The notes: generated from the sequence alone by a model not told the origin. A DNA stretch of 54,560 bases from Pedobacter glucosidilyticus (GCF_002483235.1 NZ_DLHN01000011.1:1-54560); one strand, 5' to 3'; shown: positions 42,800 through 52,846, numbered from the stretch's first letter. A program made the numbers and translations.

Positions 42800-43363
42800 T
42801 TACGAGACATTAAGTTTGTTTATAAATGTGGCAATTTCACTGGGGTTTAATACAAAATCAATTTTTGATTGTGTAATAGCCTGTAAAGGCATATAGTTTA
42901 CTTCTGCCGTTATAGGATTTTGTGCAAGTGTTGTTCCATTATTTGCTTTTACTGCTTTTAAGCCTTCAACACCATCTGCATTTGCACCAGATAAAATTAA
43001 TGCGAAGGTGTTTTCTTTAAAGATTTTTACTGCCGAGCTAAAGGTTATATCAATAGATGGTCTTGAGAAATTAAATTTCTCAGAAAAATCAAGAGAAATA
43101 GTTTTATCCTGTTCTAAGAGTAAATGATAGTCTGGTGGCGCTAAATAAATGTTTCCAGGGCTTAAAGGTTCTTTATCATCAGGTTCTATAACATTTAAGC
43201 TAGTTTTAGCATTTAACAAGTTTACTAATTGAGAATCTACATAGCCTTTTCTATGTAATATGATAATAATAGGAAAGGTTAAATTTGCTGAGAGTTCAGG
43301 TAAAACTTCAAGTAGAACTTTTAAGCTACCTGCCGAGCCTCCTATCAAAAAAATAGTATCCAT
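42800..43363 (-). CDS. CheB-type methylesterase domain protein
   Basis: A 187-aa protein containing only the CheB catalytic domain, without the usual receiver. Catalytic triad residues are visible: Ser in IGGSAGSL (residue 10), His in ILHRKGYV (about 41) and Asp in LSGANADGVEG (about 129). CheB removes methyl groups from glutamates of chemoreceptors, but no receptor gene lies in the window. It follows cheR by 1 nt. Confidence 0.88.
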   Translation of the reverse strand: MDTIFLIGGSAGSLKVLLEVLPELSANLTFPIIIILHRKGYVDSQLVNLLNAKTSLNVIEPDDKEPLSPGNIYLAPPDYHLLLEQDKTISLDFSEKFNFSRPSIDITFSSAVKIFKENTFALILSGANADGVEGLKAVKANNGTTLAQNPITAEVNYMPLQAITQSKIDFVLNPSEIATFINKLNVS

Positions 43364-43364
43364 G

Positions 43365-44222
43365 TTAAAAGTTGTTACTTTTTATCAATCTTTTATCCTC
43401 CTTTTGTTTACGCCATATTTTTTCTGTTGATATTTGATGATAATGTTTATCTAGCTGAGAGAACCTAAGTGTTTCTTTAGAACCTAAACCCAAAAAACCT
43501 AAGTGTTCTAAGCTATCATCAAAAAGTTTAAAAACTTTTGCTTGTAAATCTTTATCAAAATAAATCAATACATTTCTGCAAATAATAAGCTGAAATTCGT
43601 TGAAAGAACGGTCTGAGACTAAATTATGCGTAGAAAAAATCATTTTTTGTTTTAAATCATCATTAAAACGGGCAAAATCATAATTGGCAGTGTAATAGTC
43701 TGAAAAATTTTTGAGCCCGCCAGAGTTGATATAATTTTCTGAGTACAGTTTCATTTGGCTGATAGGGAAAATTCCGTCTCTGGCTTTTTCTAATACACTA
43801 GGGTTAATATCTGTGGCATAAAAAAGTGTTTTTTGAATAAGATTAGTTTCTTTGGCTATGATAGCTAAAGAATATACTTCTTCACCTGTAGAGCATCCGG
43901 CTAACCAAATTCTAATGATTGGATAAGTATCCAGTTGTGGGAATACATCATCTCTAAGTGCTTTATAAAAGGATGGGTCTCTAAACATTTCTGTTACGTT
44001 AACCGTAATTTCTTCTATAAACCTTTGTAAATAAGAGGGTTGTTTAATAAGTTGATAGCGTAACTCGGCAAAACTGGTAAATTTATCAATTACACAGATA
44101 CGGTTTACTCTTCTTTTAATAGAGGCTTTACTGTACTGTGTAAAGTCGTAACCATAGAGTTCTGCAATTTCAATCAGCAGCTTTTCTAGTTCTTCATCTC
44201 TTATTAAATCTGGCTCAATCAT
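43365..44222 (-). CDS. CheR-type protein-glutamate methyltransferase
   Basis: A 285-aa SAM-dependent methyltransferase. It has an N-terminal helical CheR domain (RRVNRICVIDKFTSFAELRYQL) and a catalytic domain with the SAM site RIWLAGCSTGEEVYSLAI, then FYATDINPSVLEKAR and IICRNVLIYFD. In chemotaxis it methylates receptors. Here it is co-transcribed with kinases and cheB but no receptor, so the target may be a kinase in the cluster. It overlaps the upstream receiver gene by 8 nt. Confidence 0.92.
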   Translation of the reverse strand: MIEPDLIRDEELEKLLIEIAELYGYDFTQYSKASIKRRVNRICVIDKFTSFAELRYQLIKQPSYLQRFIEEITVNVTEMFRDPSFYKALRDDVFPQLDTYPIIRIWLAGCSTGEEVYSLAIIAKETNLIQKTLFYATDINPSVLEKARDGIFPISQMKLYSENYINSGGLKNFSDYYTANYDFARFNDDLKQKMIFSTHNLVSDRSFNEFQLIICRNVLIYFDKDLQAKVFKLFDDSLEHLGFLGLGSKETLRFSQLDKHYHQISTEKIWRKQKEDKRLIKSNNF

Positions 44223-44592
44223 TTAAAATTTTTGCTATACTTATTAAAAGTTTATCAATATCAATAGGCTTAGATATATAATCTGCTGCACCTGCTGCTA
44301 AGCATTTTTCTTTATCTCCTTGCATAGCTTGTGCCGTAACAGCAATAACAGGTAGTTTTTTTATTTTTTCTTGGTGTGTAATAACGCCAATTCCTTCATA
44401 GCCATCCATTTCTGGCATCATCATATCCATTAAAATAAGAGCAGTTTCTGGAAACTGTTTTAAAAGCGCTATACCTTCTGCTATGCTGTTAGCTGCTATA
44501 CAATCAAAACCTTTTGATTTAAGAACCATTTTTAAAGCGAAAATATTTCTATGGTCATCGTCTATAATCAGGATAAGGGTGTTTCTTGTCAT
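44215..44592 (-). CDS. Single-domain response regulator
   Basis: A 125-aa receiver with LIIDDDHRN, the phospho-acceptor in LILMDMMMPEMDGYEG, the switch Thr in AVTAQAM and the Lys in YISKPIDID. It closely resembles the third receiver of the hybrid kinase upstream (the same DMMMPEMDGYE and KPIDIDQL-like ends), suggesting a duplication of that domain. Confidence 0.9.
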   Translation of the reverse strand: MTRNTLILIIDDDHRNIFALKMVLKSKGFDCIAANSIAEGIALLKQFPETALILMDMMMPEMDGYEGIGVITHQEKIKKLPVIAVTAQAMQGDKEKCLAAGAADYISKPIDIDKLLISIAKILND

Positions 44593-44614
44593 AAATTTTC
44601 TCCATGTTGTGTTT

Positions 44615-47600
44615 TTAATATTGATACAACCAAACTCTTAATAAGGAAAGTAATTGGTCAATATCAACTGGTTTTGATATGTAATCAGAAGCTCCGGCGG
44701 TAATACACTTTTCTCTATCACCCATCATGGCTTTGGCAGTAACAGCCATAATAGGTATATTTTTAAATTTAGGATGTTTTCTAATTCTACTGGTAGTTTC
44801 ATAGCCGTCCATTTCTGGCATCATCATATCCATTAGTACGATAGCTATATCGGGGTGTTGTTCTAATTGTTCTAAAGCATCTTTACCGTCTGTTGCAGAA
44901 ATAACTTTCATCTGGTACTTTTCTAATGCTTTGGTAAGCGAGAAGATATTGCGCACATCATCATCAGCAATAAGTACAGTTTTGCCTTTAAGAACTTCAT
45001 TTAAGGTGCCCAAAGTATTGGTTTTTTTCTTTTGGTTGTCTGTTTTCTTTTCTTCTACTAAGTGTAAGAAAAGACCAACCTCATCTAATATTCTTTGATA
45101 AGAGTGTGCTGTTTTAACAACGATAGAATCTGCATATTGCTTAATTTTAATTTCTTCGGCTTTTGATAAATTTTTGCCTGTAAAAATAATAATAGGTAAA
45201 TGCTCTAAACCTTCGTTTTTCTTAATAATTTCTAGAGCTGCATAGCCTGTTTGGTCTGGTATACCCATATCCAGAATGATACAGTCTACTTTATCAGAAG
45301 TTAGGGCTTTTATGCTATCTTCTACATTGGTTTTTATCTCTGTTGATATTTCGTAACTACTTAAAAAGTAAGAAAGTGCTGTAGCATGTTTTGGGTTTTC
45401 TTCTATGATGAGTACTTTTTTGGGATGCCTGTTTAATGCATCTTCTATCTTATGAAAGATAGTTTGCATTTGTTCTAAAGCAATGGGTTTATTAATAAAA
45501 TCTATAGCTCCTTTAAGTAAACTTTCTCTTTTTACTTCTAAAGAAGACATGATATGCACCGGTATTGGTTTAGTTTTAGGATTTGATTTTAACTCTTCCA
45601 TCACCATCCAGCCATCTTTAACGGGTAATTGTATATCTAACAAGATGGCTAAAGGCTGATATTTTTCTGCAAATTCTACCGCCAAATCTCCTCTTACAAT
45701 GACAATTCCTTTGTATTGTTGTTTTCTGGTAAACTTCAATAGTAAGGATGCAAAGGCTGTATCATCCTCAACGATTAAAATGGTTTTGTCTCCGGGATTA
45801 ATATTATTTCTATCATCGGCTATTTCATCGGGTATTGTTTGCGAAACATAAATGCTTTCTGGGGTATTAAATAAGTCATCTTCATGAGGATAACTAACCG
45901 TAGGGATGGTATTAGGTGCTACACTTTCTATTTTACCATGAGCAGGTATTTCTAATGAAAATTTACTTCCTTTTTCTTCCTCGCTGATTAAATAAATGCT
46001 ACCACCTAATAATCTGGATAACTCTCTACTGATGGATAAACCAAGCCCTGTACCCCCATATTTTCTTTTGGTAGAGCCATCCGCTTGTTGAAATGCTTCA
46101 AAAATTAGCTTTTGTTGCTCTTTTGGAATTCCAATACCTGTATCTTCTACAATAAATTGTAAGAAACCATTTTGTTTTGGATGATTTTGGATGGTTAAAT
46201 TTACATAGCCTTCATGAGTAAACTTGATAGCATTTGAAATAAGATTTTTTAAAATCTGATCTAAACGTAACTTATCTGTAATAATTTTTTGAGGAGCTTC
46301 TCGGTCTAGGTTTAAGCGGAGAGCTATGTTTTTTTCTTTAGCTAAAGGATTAAAAATCGCTTCTAAACTACTCATCAGCTCGGTAATATCGGTTTCCTGA
46401 AAATCTAAATTCATTTTACCAGCTTCAATTTTTGATAAGTCAAGAATCTCATCAATAAGTGTTAACAAACCAGTTCCCGAGCTTAGAATAACTTTTGCTG
46501 ATTCTATTTGTTCTTCGGTAAGATTTTTCTCATTATTTTCTGTCAATAATCTAGACAAAAGCAGAATAGAGTTTAGCGGTGTTCTTAACTCATGAGACAT
46601 ATTTGCCAAAAACTCTGATTTGTATTTTGTACTTAAGGCAAGCTCTTCTGCTTTTTGCTGTATTTCGGTATTTCTTTCTACAATAAGCAGGTTTTTTTCT
46701 TCTAATAATTTAGAGCGTTCTTCTAATTCCTGGTTAGATTGCAAGAGCTCTTCTTGTTGTACTTTTAACTCTTCTTCTGAGGCCTGTAATTTTTGAGTTT
46801 GTGCTTCCAGTTCTGCATTTAGGTTTTCCAGTTCTGTATGCTGCGCTTGCATTTCTTCTGATTGTGCTTGGGTTTCTTCTAAAAGCCTTTGCACATGCTT
46901 ACGTGTTGCAGCAGCAGCTATGGCAATACCCAAATTTTTTGTCGCATCTTTAAAGAAATCAACCTCTATTTCGTTAAAAGGATGGCAACAACCCAATTCT
47001 ATTACACCAATGGCTTTATCATCATAAAGGATAGGAACAAGTAAAATATGTTGTACTTTTATATTACCATTTGCAAAAGAAACAGTATAGTTTTCATCGC
47101 TTATGTTAGAAAATAATTTCTCTTTCCCATCGGCAAAAACTTGACCAATCATGCCTTCACCAGATTTTACCGGTTTCAACATTCTTTCTTCTAAACCATA
47201 AGCACTTTGTAAAGTAAGTAAGCCGTTCTCCATCAGGTATAAAGCACCAGAATTGCACTCGCCGTAGCTAACCAAGTGGTTTAAAGTGTCATGAGCGATA
47301 AGTTCTAAAGTTTTATTGCCAACAAGTTTTTCATTTAAAGTGGCAATCCCTTTTTGTAACCATTCATTATCATTTAAAATAGTGAAAGATTTTTGTAAAG
47401 CCTCTGCCATAATATTTAGCGAAGTAGCTAAGCTTCCTAATCCATCTTTTTCATCATCATTTAATCTTATATCATATTTACCTTCCGAAATTTGTGATGC
47501 AACCTCTTGTATCAAATGAATTCTTTTGGTTATATCTTCATCTTTCTTTTTAAGGGATAATCTTAAATTATCTCTTTCTACAAAATCATTACGCACCCTT

Positions 47601-48196
47601 AAATAAAAAAAGAAGGTTATCAGTATCGCTATAATGGCCGCAGAAACTATTAAAATGGTAGTGTAATTGCTAAAACGATGCACTGATGCTGTTCGTTCTA
47701 TTAATAACTCATTTTCTGTATCCTTTATTTCATTAATGATTTTTCTGGATTTCTCCATGGCTTGTCTGCCTATTTCCAAATCAGCTTCTATATAACCTCT
47801 ACCAAATTTTTTATCCTCAACCAATTTTGTTAAAACATTAAGTCTGATATCAATGATGCTAGAAAGTTCTTCAAATCTTTGTGTTTGGACAGGATTATCT
47901 TGTGTTAAATCTATAGCTACTTTTAAAGAGCCTGGTAAAGACTTTAAGCCACTGTAATAAGGTTCAAGAAAACTTTCTTTACCAGTTAATAAATACCCTC
48001 TTTGTCCGGTTTCTGCATCTTTTAAATCAGATAAGATTTTGTCTGAAGCATCTAAAACGTCTTTAGTATGGGCTACCATAGCATTGCTGCTTTGTAATTG
48101 CCTGATGCTTATAAATGAAGCAACAGAACTGATGATTAAAACCACCAATGATAGGCTAAACCCAATTTGTAAATTGCGTAAAAATGTCTTTTGCAT
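44615..48196 (-). CDS. Large hybrid histidine kinase: CHASE3-HAMP-GAF-HisKA-HATPase-REC-REC-REC
   Basis: A 1193-aa membrane kinase. TM1 is about 9-30, CHASE3 about 35-170 (LLTGKESFLEPY), TM2 about 178-198, then a HAMP-like region. GAF is about 285-420, followed by a coiled coil rich in Q/E (about 430-515). HisKA carries the phospho-His in MSHELRTPLNS (about 535). HATPase motifs are GIGIPKEQQ and GGTGLGLSI. Three receivers begin near 805, 930 and 1074; the first has an Asp in AILLDIQLP, the second in CIILDMGIP, the third in VLMDMMMP. It starts 2 nt after the receiver-kinase gene. It senses an unknown signal, perhaps through CHASE3 and GAF together. Confidence 0.93.
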   Translation of the reverse strand: MQKTFLRNLQIGFSLSLVVLIISSVASFISIRQLQSSNAMVAHTKDVLDASDKILSDLKDAETGQRGYLLTGKESFLEPYYSGLKSLPGSLKVAIDLTQDNPVQTQRFEELSSIIDIRLNVLTKLVEDKKFGRGYIEADLEIGRQAMEKSRKIINEIKDTENELLIERTASVHRFSNYTTILIVSAAIIAILITFFFYLRVRNDFVERDNLRLSLKKKDEDITKRIHLIQEVASQISEGKYDIRLNDDEKDGLGSLATSLNIMAEALQKSFTILNDNEWLQKGIATLNEKLVGNKTLELIAHDTLNHLVSYGECNSGALYLMENGLLTLQSAYGLEERMLKPVKSGEGMIGQVFADGKEKLFSNISDENYTVSFANGNIKVQHILLVPILYDDKAIGVIELGCCHPFNEIEVDFFKDATKNLGIAIAAAATRKHVQRLLEETQAQSEEMQAQHTELENLNAELEAQTQKLQASEEELKVQQEELLQSNQELEERSKLLEEKNLLIVERNTEIQQKAEELALSTKYKSEFLANMSHELRTPLNSILLLSRLLTENNEKNLTEEQIESAKVILSSGTGLLTLIDEILDLSKIEAGKMNLDFQETDITELMSSLEAIFNPLAKEKNIALRLNLDREAPQKIITDKLRLDQILKNLISNAIKFTHEGYVNLTIQNHPKQNGFLQFIVEDTGIGIPKEQQKLIFEAFQQADGSTKRKYGGTGLGLSISRELSRLLGGSIYLISEEEKGSKFSLEIPAHGKIESVAPNTIPTVSYPHEDDLFNTPESIYVSQTIPDEIADDRNNINPGDKTILIVEDDTAFASLLLKFTRKQQYKGIVIVRGDLAVEFAEKYQPLAILLDIQLPVKDGWMVMEELKSNPKTKPIPVHIMSSLEVKRESLLKGAIDFINKPIALEQMQTIFHKIEDALNRHPKKVLIIEENPKHATALSYFLSSYEISTEIKTNVEDSIKALTSDKVDCIILDMGIPDQTGYAALEIIKKNEGLEHLPIIIFTGKNLSKAEEIKIKQYADSIVVKTAHSYQRILDEVGLFLHLVEEKKTDNQKKKTNTLGTLNEVLKGKTVLIADDDVRNIFSLTKALEKYQMKVISATDGKDALEQLEQHPDIAIVLMDMMMPEMDGYETTSRIRKHPKFKNIPIMAVTAKAMMGDREKCITAGASDYISKPVDIDQLLSLLRVWLYQY

Positions 48197-48198
48197 AC

Positions 48199-49659
48199 TT
48201 ATATAGGAATGGTAAAATAAAAAGAAGAGCCTTCGCCAGGTTTACTGATAACACCAAAACTCCCTTGGTGCTGTCTAATAATTTCTGAACAAATGTATAA
48301 TCCAATACCTAAGCCTTGAAATCTTAGAGATGATTCTTCTACTCTGAAAAATTTATCAAAAATATTTTTTTGTTTTTCTGATGGTATGCCAATACCAAAA
48401 TCTGTTACTGTTAATTTTAATTGATTTTCGTTTATCTCTGTTTCAATGATAACTTGCTTATTTTCTGGCGAATATTTTAATGCGTTGGTTAAATAGTTGA
48501 TTAAAACTTGTTCAATCCTAACCTCATCAGCACAAATATGTAGGTTTACCGCTTCTCCTTTTCTTACAATATCTACATGTTCATGTGTTTGATGGATAAT
48601 ATCAATGACACTAGAGATTAAGTTCTCAAAATGAAAAGGTCTTTTATTTAATTTTAGTTTCCCACTTTCTATTTTTGATATATCTAATAAATCAGCAATT
48701 AAATTATTGAGTTTGGAGAGTTGCAATTGTGCCCTATCCAGATAAGTATTAGCCGTCTCGTTAGGATTATTTTTTAAGCTCCTTTCTAACAATTGGATAT
48801 AGGCTTTTATACTGGTTAAAGGTGTTTTTAATTCATGACTGGCAATACTTAAAAACTCGTCTTTCTTCTTTTCAATTTGCTTTTGGTCTTCAATATCAGT
48901 AAAAGTACCTACCCATTTAACAATTTTATCTTTTTCTTTTATCGGGATAATCCTTAATAAATGAAAATGATATACGTCAGAATCAAGCTCTTTTAAACGT
49001 ACTTCCAGTTCAAGCGGATTCTCTGTAAGCATACAAATTGTCCATTCTTCATCAATGTTTTTATCCTCGGGATGGGTAATAGGGAATGTTTTTGTAGATA
49101 CAGAATACCTAAACCATTGCTTATTTACAAATTCTATATTGCCTGATGGGTCTGATGTAAAAGCTACTTGCGGTAAAGATTCTAAAGTAGAATATAATTG
49201 TTCTACCCGCTCTTTAAGCTCTGCCTGTACTTTTTTTCTGATCTCAATCTCGGCTCTTAAAGCTGTTTGTATTTCATTTAGGGCATTAGTTTGTTCATAC
49301 AAACGGTAAAAGGTTTTTACCTTTAACATTAAAATATCAGGGTCTACAGGTTTTGTAATATAATCTATAGCACCAGAAGCATAACCTTGTGTAATAAACT
49401 TTTTATCAGTATTAACCGCAGAAAGAAAAATAATCGGAATATCTTTTGATTTGCTAAAACCCGCTAGAGTTTCTGCTACTTCAAAACCATCCATATCAGG
49501 CATTTGCACATCTAATATAATGAGTGCATAATTATTTTTCAATACTTTTTTCAAGGCCTCTTCGCCTGATAAAGCACTATCTACTTCAAACTTTTTAGAC
49601 TCTAAAAGCCTTTTTAACGAATATATATTTTCTGGTTTATCGTCAACAATTAAAATCAT
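48199..49659 (-). CDS. Soluble receiver-PAS histidine kinase
   Basis: A 486-aa protein with no membrane segment. It has a receiver (1-120; ILIVDDKPEN, LIILDVQMPDMDG, YITKPVD), a coiled linker, a PAS domain (about 160-265), HisKA with the phospho-His in IASHELKTPLTSI (about 276) and HATPase (about 375-486; NYLTNALKYSPE, GIGIPSEKQ, LGIGLYICS). It is the first gene of the six-gene signalling operon, and its N-terminal receiver is suited to accept phosphate from another kinase. Confidence 0.92.
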   Translation of the reverse strand: MILIVDDKPENIYSLKRLLESKKFEVDSALSGEEALKKVLKNNYALIILDVQMPDMDGFEVAETLAGFSKSKDIPIIFLSAVNTDKKFITQGYASGAIDYITKPVDPDILMLKVKTFYRLYEQTNALNEIQTALRAEIEIRKKVQAELKERVEQLYSTLESLPQVAFTSDPSGNIEFVNKQWFRYSVSTKTFPITHPEDKNIDEEWTICMLTENPLELEVRLKELDSDVYHFHLLRIIPIKEKDKIVKWVGTFTDIEDQKQIEKKKDEFLSIASHELKTPLTSIKAYIQLLERSLKNNPNETANTYLDRAQLQLSKLNNLIADLLDISKIESGKLKLNKRPFHFENLISSVIDIIHQTHEHVDIVRKGEAVNLHICADEVRIEQVLINYLTNALKYSPENKQVIIETEINENQLKLTVTDFGIGIPSEKQKNIFDKFFRVEESSLRFQGLGIGLYICSEIIRQHQGSFGVISKPGEGSSFYFTIPI

Positions 49660-49798
49660 ATTGCTGTGATTGGTATTTTATACCAAGGCTTTTTTACTAT
49701 TTATAAATGAAAACTTGTTGTGATTTCTTTTAGCGAAACTTTTAAAAATCAGTTTTCGATAGCAAAAACCAATCCAAAAGGAAAATCATAGAAAAATA

Positions 49799-49838
49799 TT
49801 ATTATGCTTGCATAATAAATGTTCACTTGTTATATTTG
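49799..49838 (+). promoter_or_regulatory. fad operon promoter with overlapping MarR operator
   Basis: ATTATGC-TT-GCATAAT, extended by two matching bases on each side, is a perfect inverted repeat at 49799-49818. TTG at 49808-49810 lies in its centre and TATATTTG (TAnnTTTG) at 49831-49838 follows with a 20-nt spacer. An operator over the -33 element implies repression by the MarR protein encoded 24 nt downstream of the -7 box. Confidence 0.7.
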
Positions 49839-49861
49839 ATACTCAATCACCTAAACATTTT

Positions 49862-50296
49862 ATGAAACCACAAGAGACTATAGACTATCACCTTAAGGTA
49901 ACCTGGCAGGCAATTGCAAACAAATATAATCAAATTGCAGCAGGGTTTGGTATTACGCAATCTGTTGGCTACTTGCTTATTAACATTCATGAGCATGAAG
50001 GTACCACAGTATCAGAGGTGGCATCTTTATTGGGATTAAAGTCTACCAGTTTAAGCCGTACCTTAAGTAATCTAGAAAAAGATGGACTCATCATCAGGCA
50101 AATTCATCAAGATGATAAACGCTCTGTAAAGGTGTATTTAACCGAGAAAGGAAAAGAAAAAAGACATTTAGCTAGGGTAGTGGTAAGAAAGTTTAATGAT
50201 TATTTAGATAGTCATTTATCAGAAAAGGAAAGAGATATTTTGATTAATTCCTTAGTTAAGATTAATACCTTAACCATGGAGTATGATGCTGATTAA
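49862..50296 (+). CDS. MarR-family regulator of the beta-oxidation operon
   Basis: A 144-aa protein from the ATG at 49862 (MKPQETIDYHLKVTW). A longer frame would begin with TTG inside the operator palindrome and can be dismissed. The winged helix is seen as TVSEVASLLGLKSTSLSRTL, followed by the wing DGLIIRQIHQDDKRSVKVYL. It is 55 nt upstream of fadB, so it probably senses acyl-CoA or a fatty acid and controls the fad genes and itself. The ligand is inference. Confidence 0.9.
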   Translation: MKPQETIDYHLKVTWQAIANKYNQIAAGFGITQSVGYLLINIHEHEGTTVSEVASLLGLKSTSLSRTLSNLEKDGLIIRQIHQDDKRSVKVYLTEKGKEKRHLARVVVRKFNDYLDSHLSEKERDILINSLVKINTLTMEYDAD

Positions 50297-50351
50297 TTAG
50301 GTTTATTTTTAAAATGACGCATTACCTTATAAACATAAAGAGTATAAACAG

Positions 50352-52757
50352 ATGAAAAGAATTATCAGAAAAGTTGCTGTTTTAGGATCAGGGATTATGG
50401 GCTCGCGTATAGCTTGCCACTTTGCCAACATAGGTGTAGAAGTACTTTTACTTGATATTGTTCCTAAAGAATTATCAACCGATGAGCAAGCTAAAGGTTT
50501 AACTTTAGAACATCCTAAAGTACGTAATCGTATTGTTGATACTGCTTTGCAAAACACCTTAAAAAGTAATCCTTCGCCGGTTTATAACAAAACGGTTATC
50601 AATAAAATAAAAACCGGAAACTTTACAGACCACATGAGGGATATTGCTTCCTGCGATTGGACGATAGAAGTAGTGGTTGAAAATCTGGAAATCAAAAAGA
50701 AAGTTTATGACCAGGTAGAGCAATATCGTAAACCGGATACTTTAATTACCTCTAATACTTCCGGTATTCCTATCCACATGATGGCCGAAGGAAGAAGTGA
50801 TGATTTTAAAAAGCATTTCTGTGGTACGCACTTTTTCAATCCTCCGCGTTACTTAAAATTACTCGAGATTATACCTACCCCAGATACCGATAAAACTATC
50901 GTTGATTTCTTGATGCACTATGGAGATTTATATCTGGGTAAAACCACAGTTTTATGTAAAGATACTCCTGCTTTTATTGCTAACCGAGTTGGCGTTTATT
51001 CTATCATGGCATTGTTGCATTTGGTAGAAAAAATGGATTTAACCGTTGAGGAGGTAGATAAATTTACGGGGCCTGCTTTGGGCAGACCGAAATCTGCTAC
51101 TTTCCGCACTACAGATGTTGTGGGCTTAGATACCATGATAAATGTAGCCAATGGTTTATATCAAAATGCCCCTCATGATGAAGCTAGAGATAAATTTATT
51201 CTCCCAGAGTATGTAAAGCAAATGCAAGCCAATAATTGGTTGGGAGATAAAACAAAGCAAGGTTTTTACAAAAAGACAAAAGATGCTGATGGAAAATCAG
51301 AAATATTAGCGCTTGATTTAAAAACACTTACTTACAGGAAACAAGAAAAAGTTAAATCTGCAACTTTAGAAGCTACAAAACCCATAGAAAACTTAGCAGA
51401 ACGTATGAAAGTTTTTGCTAAAGGAAAAGACAAAGCTGGCGAGTTCTTTAGGGTGTCTTTCGCAGGTTTGTTTGAGTATGTTTCTAACCGTATTCCCGAG
51501 ATTTCTGATGAACTTTTCCGTATTGATGATGCCATGAGGGCAGGTTTTGGTTGGGAGCTTGGTCCGTATGAAGTTTGGGATGCCGTTGGCGTTGCAGAGG
51601 GAATTCAAATCATGCAGCAGCATGGTCATCAGCCAGCAGCATGGGTAAAAGAGATGCTTGATGCCGGAAATACTTCCTTTTATAAAGTAGAAAATGGTAT
51701 CAAAAAGTATTATGATATCCCTTCTAAATCTTACAAGGTAATTCCAGGCAGAGAAGCTTTCATCATCCTGGATAATATACGCAGCACCAAAACGGTTTGG
51801 AAAAATGCCGGAACAACACTTACAGATTTAGGCGATGGTATTTTAAATCTAGAATTCCATACCAAGATGAATACTATTGGTGGCGAGGTACTTACAGGAA
51901 TCAATAAAGCTATTGATATCGCCGAGAAAGATTTTAGAGGTTTAGTTATTGGTAATGATGGTGCTAATTTTTCTGCCGGAGCCAACGTAGGGATGATTTT
52001 TATGATGGCTGTAGAGCAAGAGTGGGATGAGGTAAACATGGCTATCAAATTATTCCAGAATACATCTATGCGTATCCGTTACTCTTCTATCCCGGTAATT
52101 TTAGCACCACATAATTTAACGCTTGGTGGTGGCTGCGAATTTTGTTTACATGCAGACCACGTACAGTTAAGTGCAGAAACCTATATGGGCTTGGTGGAGT
52201 TTGGTGTTGGTTTAATTCCTGGTGGTGGCGGAAGTAAAGAGTTTGCCCTCAGGGCATCAGATGAATTTACCGATGGGCAAATAGAGCAAAACGTATTAAA
52301 AGAAAGGTTCTTAACTATTGGTATGGCAAAAGTTTCAACTTCTGGTCTAGAGGCTTATGATTTAGGTTATCTAAAAAAGGATCAATTCTCTATCAGTATG
52401 AACAGAAGCAGATTAATTGCCGATGCTAAAGAAAAAGCTCTAGAGTTGGCCAATAATGGTTACACCCAACCCGTAAGAAGAACAGATATTAAGGTTTTAG
52501 GGAAAAGTGGTTTAGGGATGGTTTATGCCGGTGCAAACACCATGAAATCTGGAAATTATATCTCAGAACACGATCAAAAAATATCACAAAAACTAGGTTA
52601 TGTGATGTGTGGTGGAGATTTATCAGCACCAACACTGGTAAGCGAGCAATACTTACTTGACCTAGAACGCGAAGCCTTTTTATCTCTTTGCGGAGAGAAG
52701 AAAACACTCGAACGCATTCAAAGCATCATTACAAAAGGTAAGCCTTTAAGAAATTAG
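50352..52757 (+). CDS. fadB: 3-hydroxyacyl-CoA dehydrogenase/enoyl-CoA hydratase (FadB/FadJ type)
   Basis: An 801-aa bifunctional beta-oxidation enzyme. The NAD-binding dehydrogenase comes first (VAVLGSGIMGSRIACHFA, residues 8-25; CGTHFFNPPRYLKLLEIIPT), then the C-terminal dehydrogenase helices, then enoyl-CoA hydratase at about 480-720 (GANFSAGANVGMIF; GGGCEFCLHAD; GLIPGGGGSKE). This order is reversed from E. coli FadB and is the usual one in Bacteroidota. It hydrates enoyl-CoA and oxidises 3-hydroxyacyl-CoA. It precedes fadA, but an S23-type gene is inserted between the two. Confidence 0.95.
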   Translation: MKRIIRKVAVLGSGIMGSRIACHFANIGVEVLLLDIVPKELSTDEQAKGLTLEHPKVRNRIVDTALQNTLKSNPSPVYNKTVINKIKTGNFTDHMRDIASCDWTIEVVVENLEIKKKVYDQVEQYRKPDTLITSNTSGIPIHMMAEGRSDDFKKHFCGTHFFNPPRYLKLLEIIPTPDTDKTIVDFLMHYGDLYLGKTTVLCKDTPAFIANRVGVYSIMALLHLVEKMDLTVEEVDKFTGPALGRPKSATFRTTDVVGLDTMINVANGLYQNAPHDEARDKFILPEYVKQMQANNWLGDKTKQGFYKKTKDADGKSEILALDLKTLTYRKQEKVKSATLEATKPIENLAERMKVFAKGKDKAGEFFRVSFAGLFEYVSNRIPEISDELFRIDDAMRAGFGWELGPYEVWDAVGVAEGIQIMQQHGHQPAAWVKEMLDAGNTSFYKVENGIKKYYDIPSKSYKVIPGREAFIILDNIRSTKTVWKNAGTTLTDLGDGILNLEFHTKMNTIGGEVLTGINKAIDIAEKDFRGLVIGNDGANFSAGANVGMIFMMAVEQEWDEVNMAIKLFQNTSMRIRYSSIPVILAPHNLTLGGGCEFCLHADHVQLSAETYMGLVEFGVGLIPGGGGSKEFALRASDEFTDGQIEQNVLKERFLTIGMAKVSTSGLEAYDLGYLKKDQFSISMNRSRLIADAKEKALELANNGYTQPVRRTDIKVLGKSGLGMVYAGANTMKSGNYISEHDQKISQKLGYVMCGGDLSAPTLVSEQYLLDLEREAFLSLCGEKKTLERIQSIITKGKPLRN

Positions 52758-52765
52758 TTGATTTG

Positions 52766-52796
52766 GTATAGCGTAATGGGTATTGAGTATAGCGTA
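52766..52796 (+). repeat. GTATAGCGTA repeats left of the S23-type gene
   Basis: GTATAGCGTA occurs at 52766-52775 and 52787-52796 (21-nt period), with GTATTGAGTA at 52780-52789 between and overlapping. The latter is the exact inverted partner of TACTCAATAC at 53280-53289 on the other side of the S23-type gene. Confidence 0.6.
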
Positions 52797-52846
52797 CCTC
52801 GTATGACGGCTCTAACTATAATTTATCATGATTAAGCATAAAGAAT

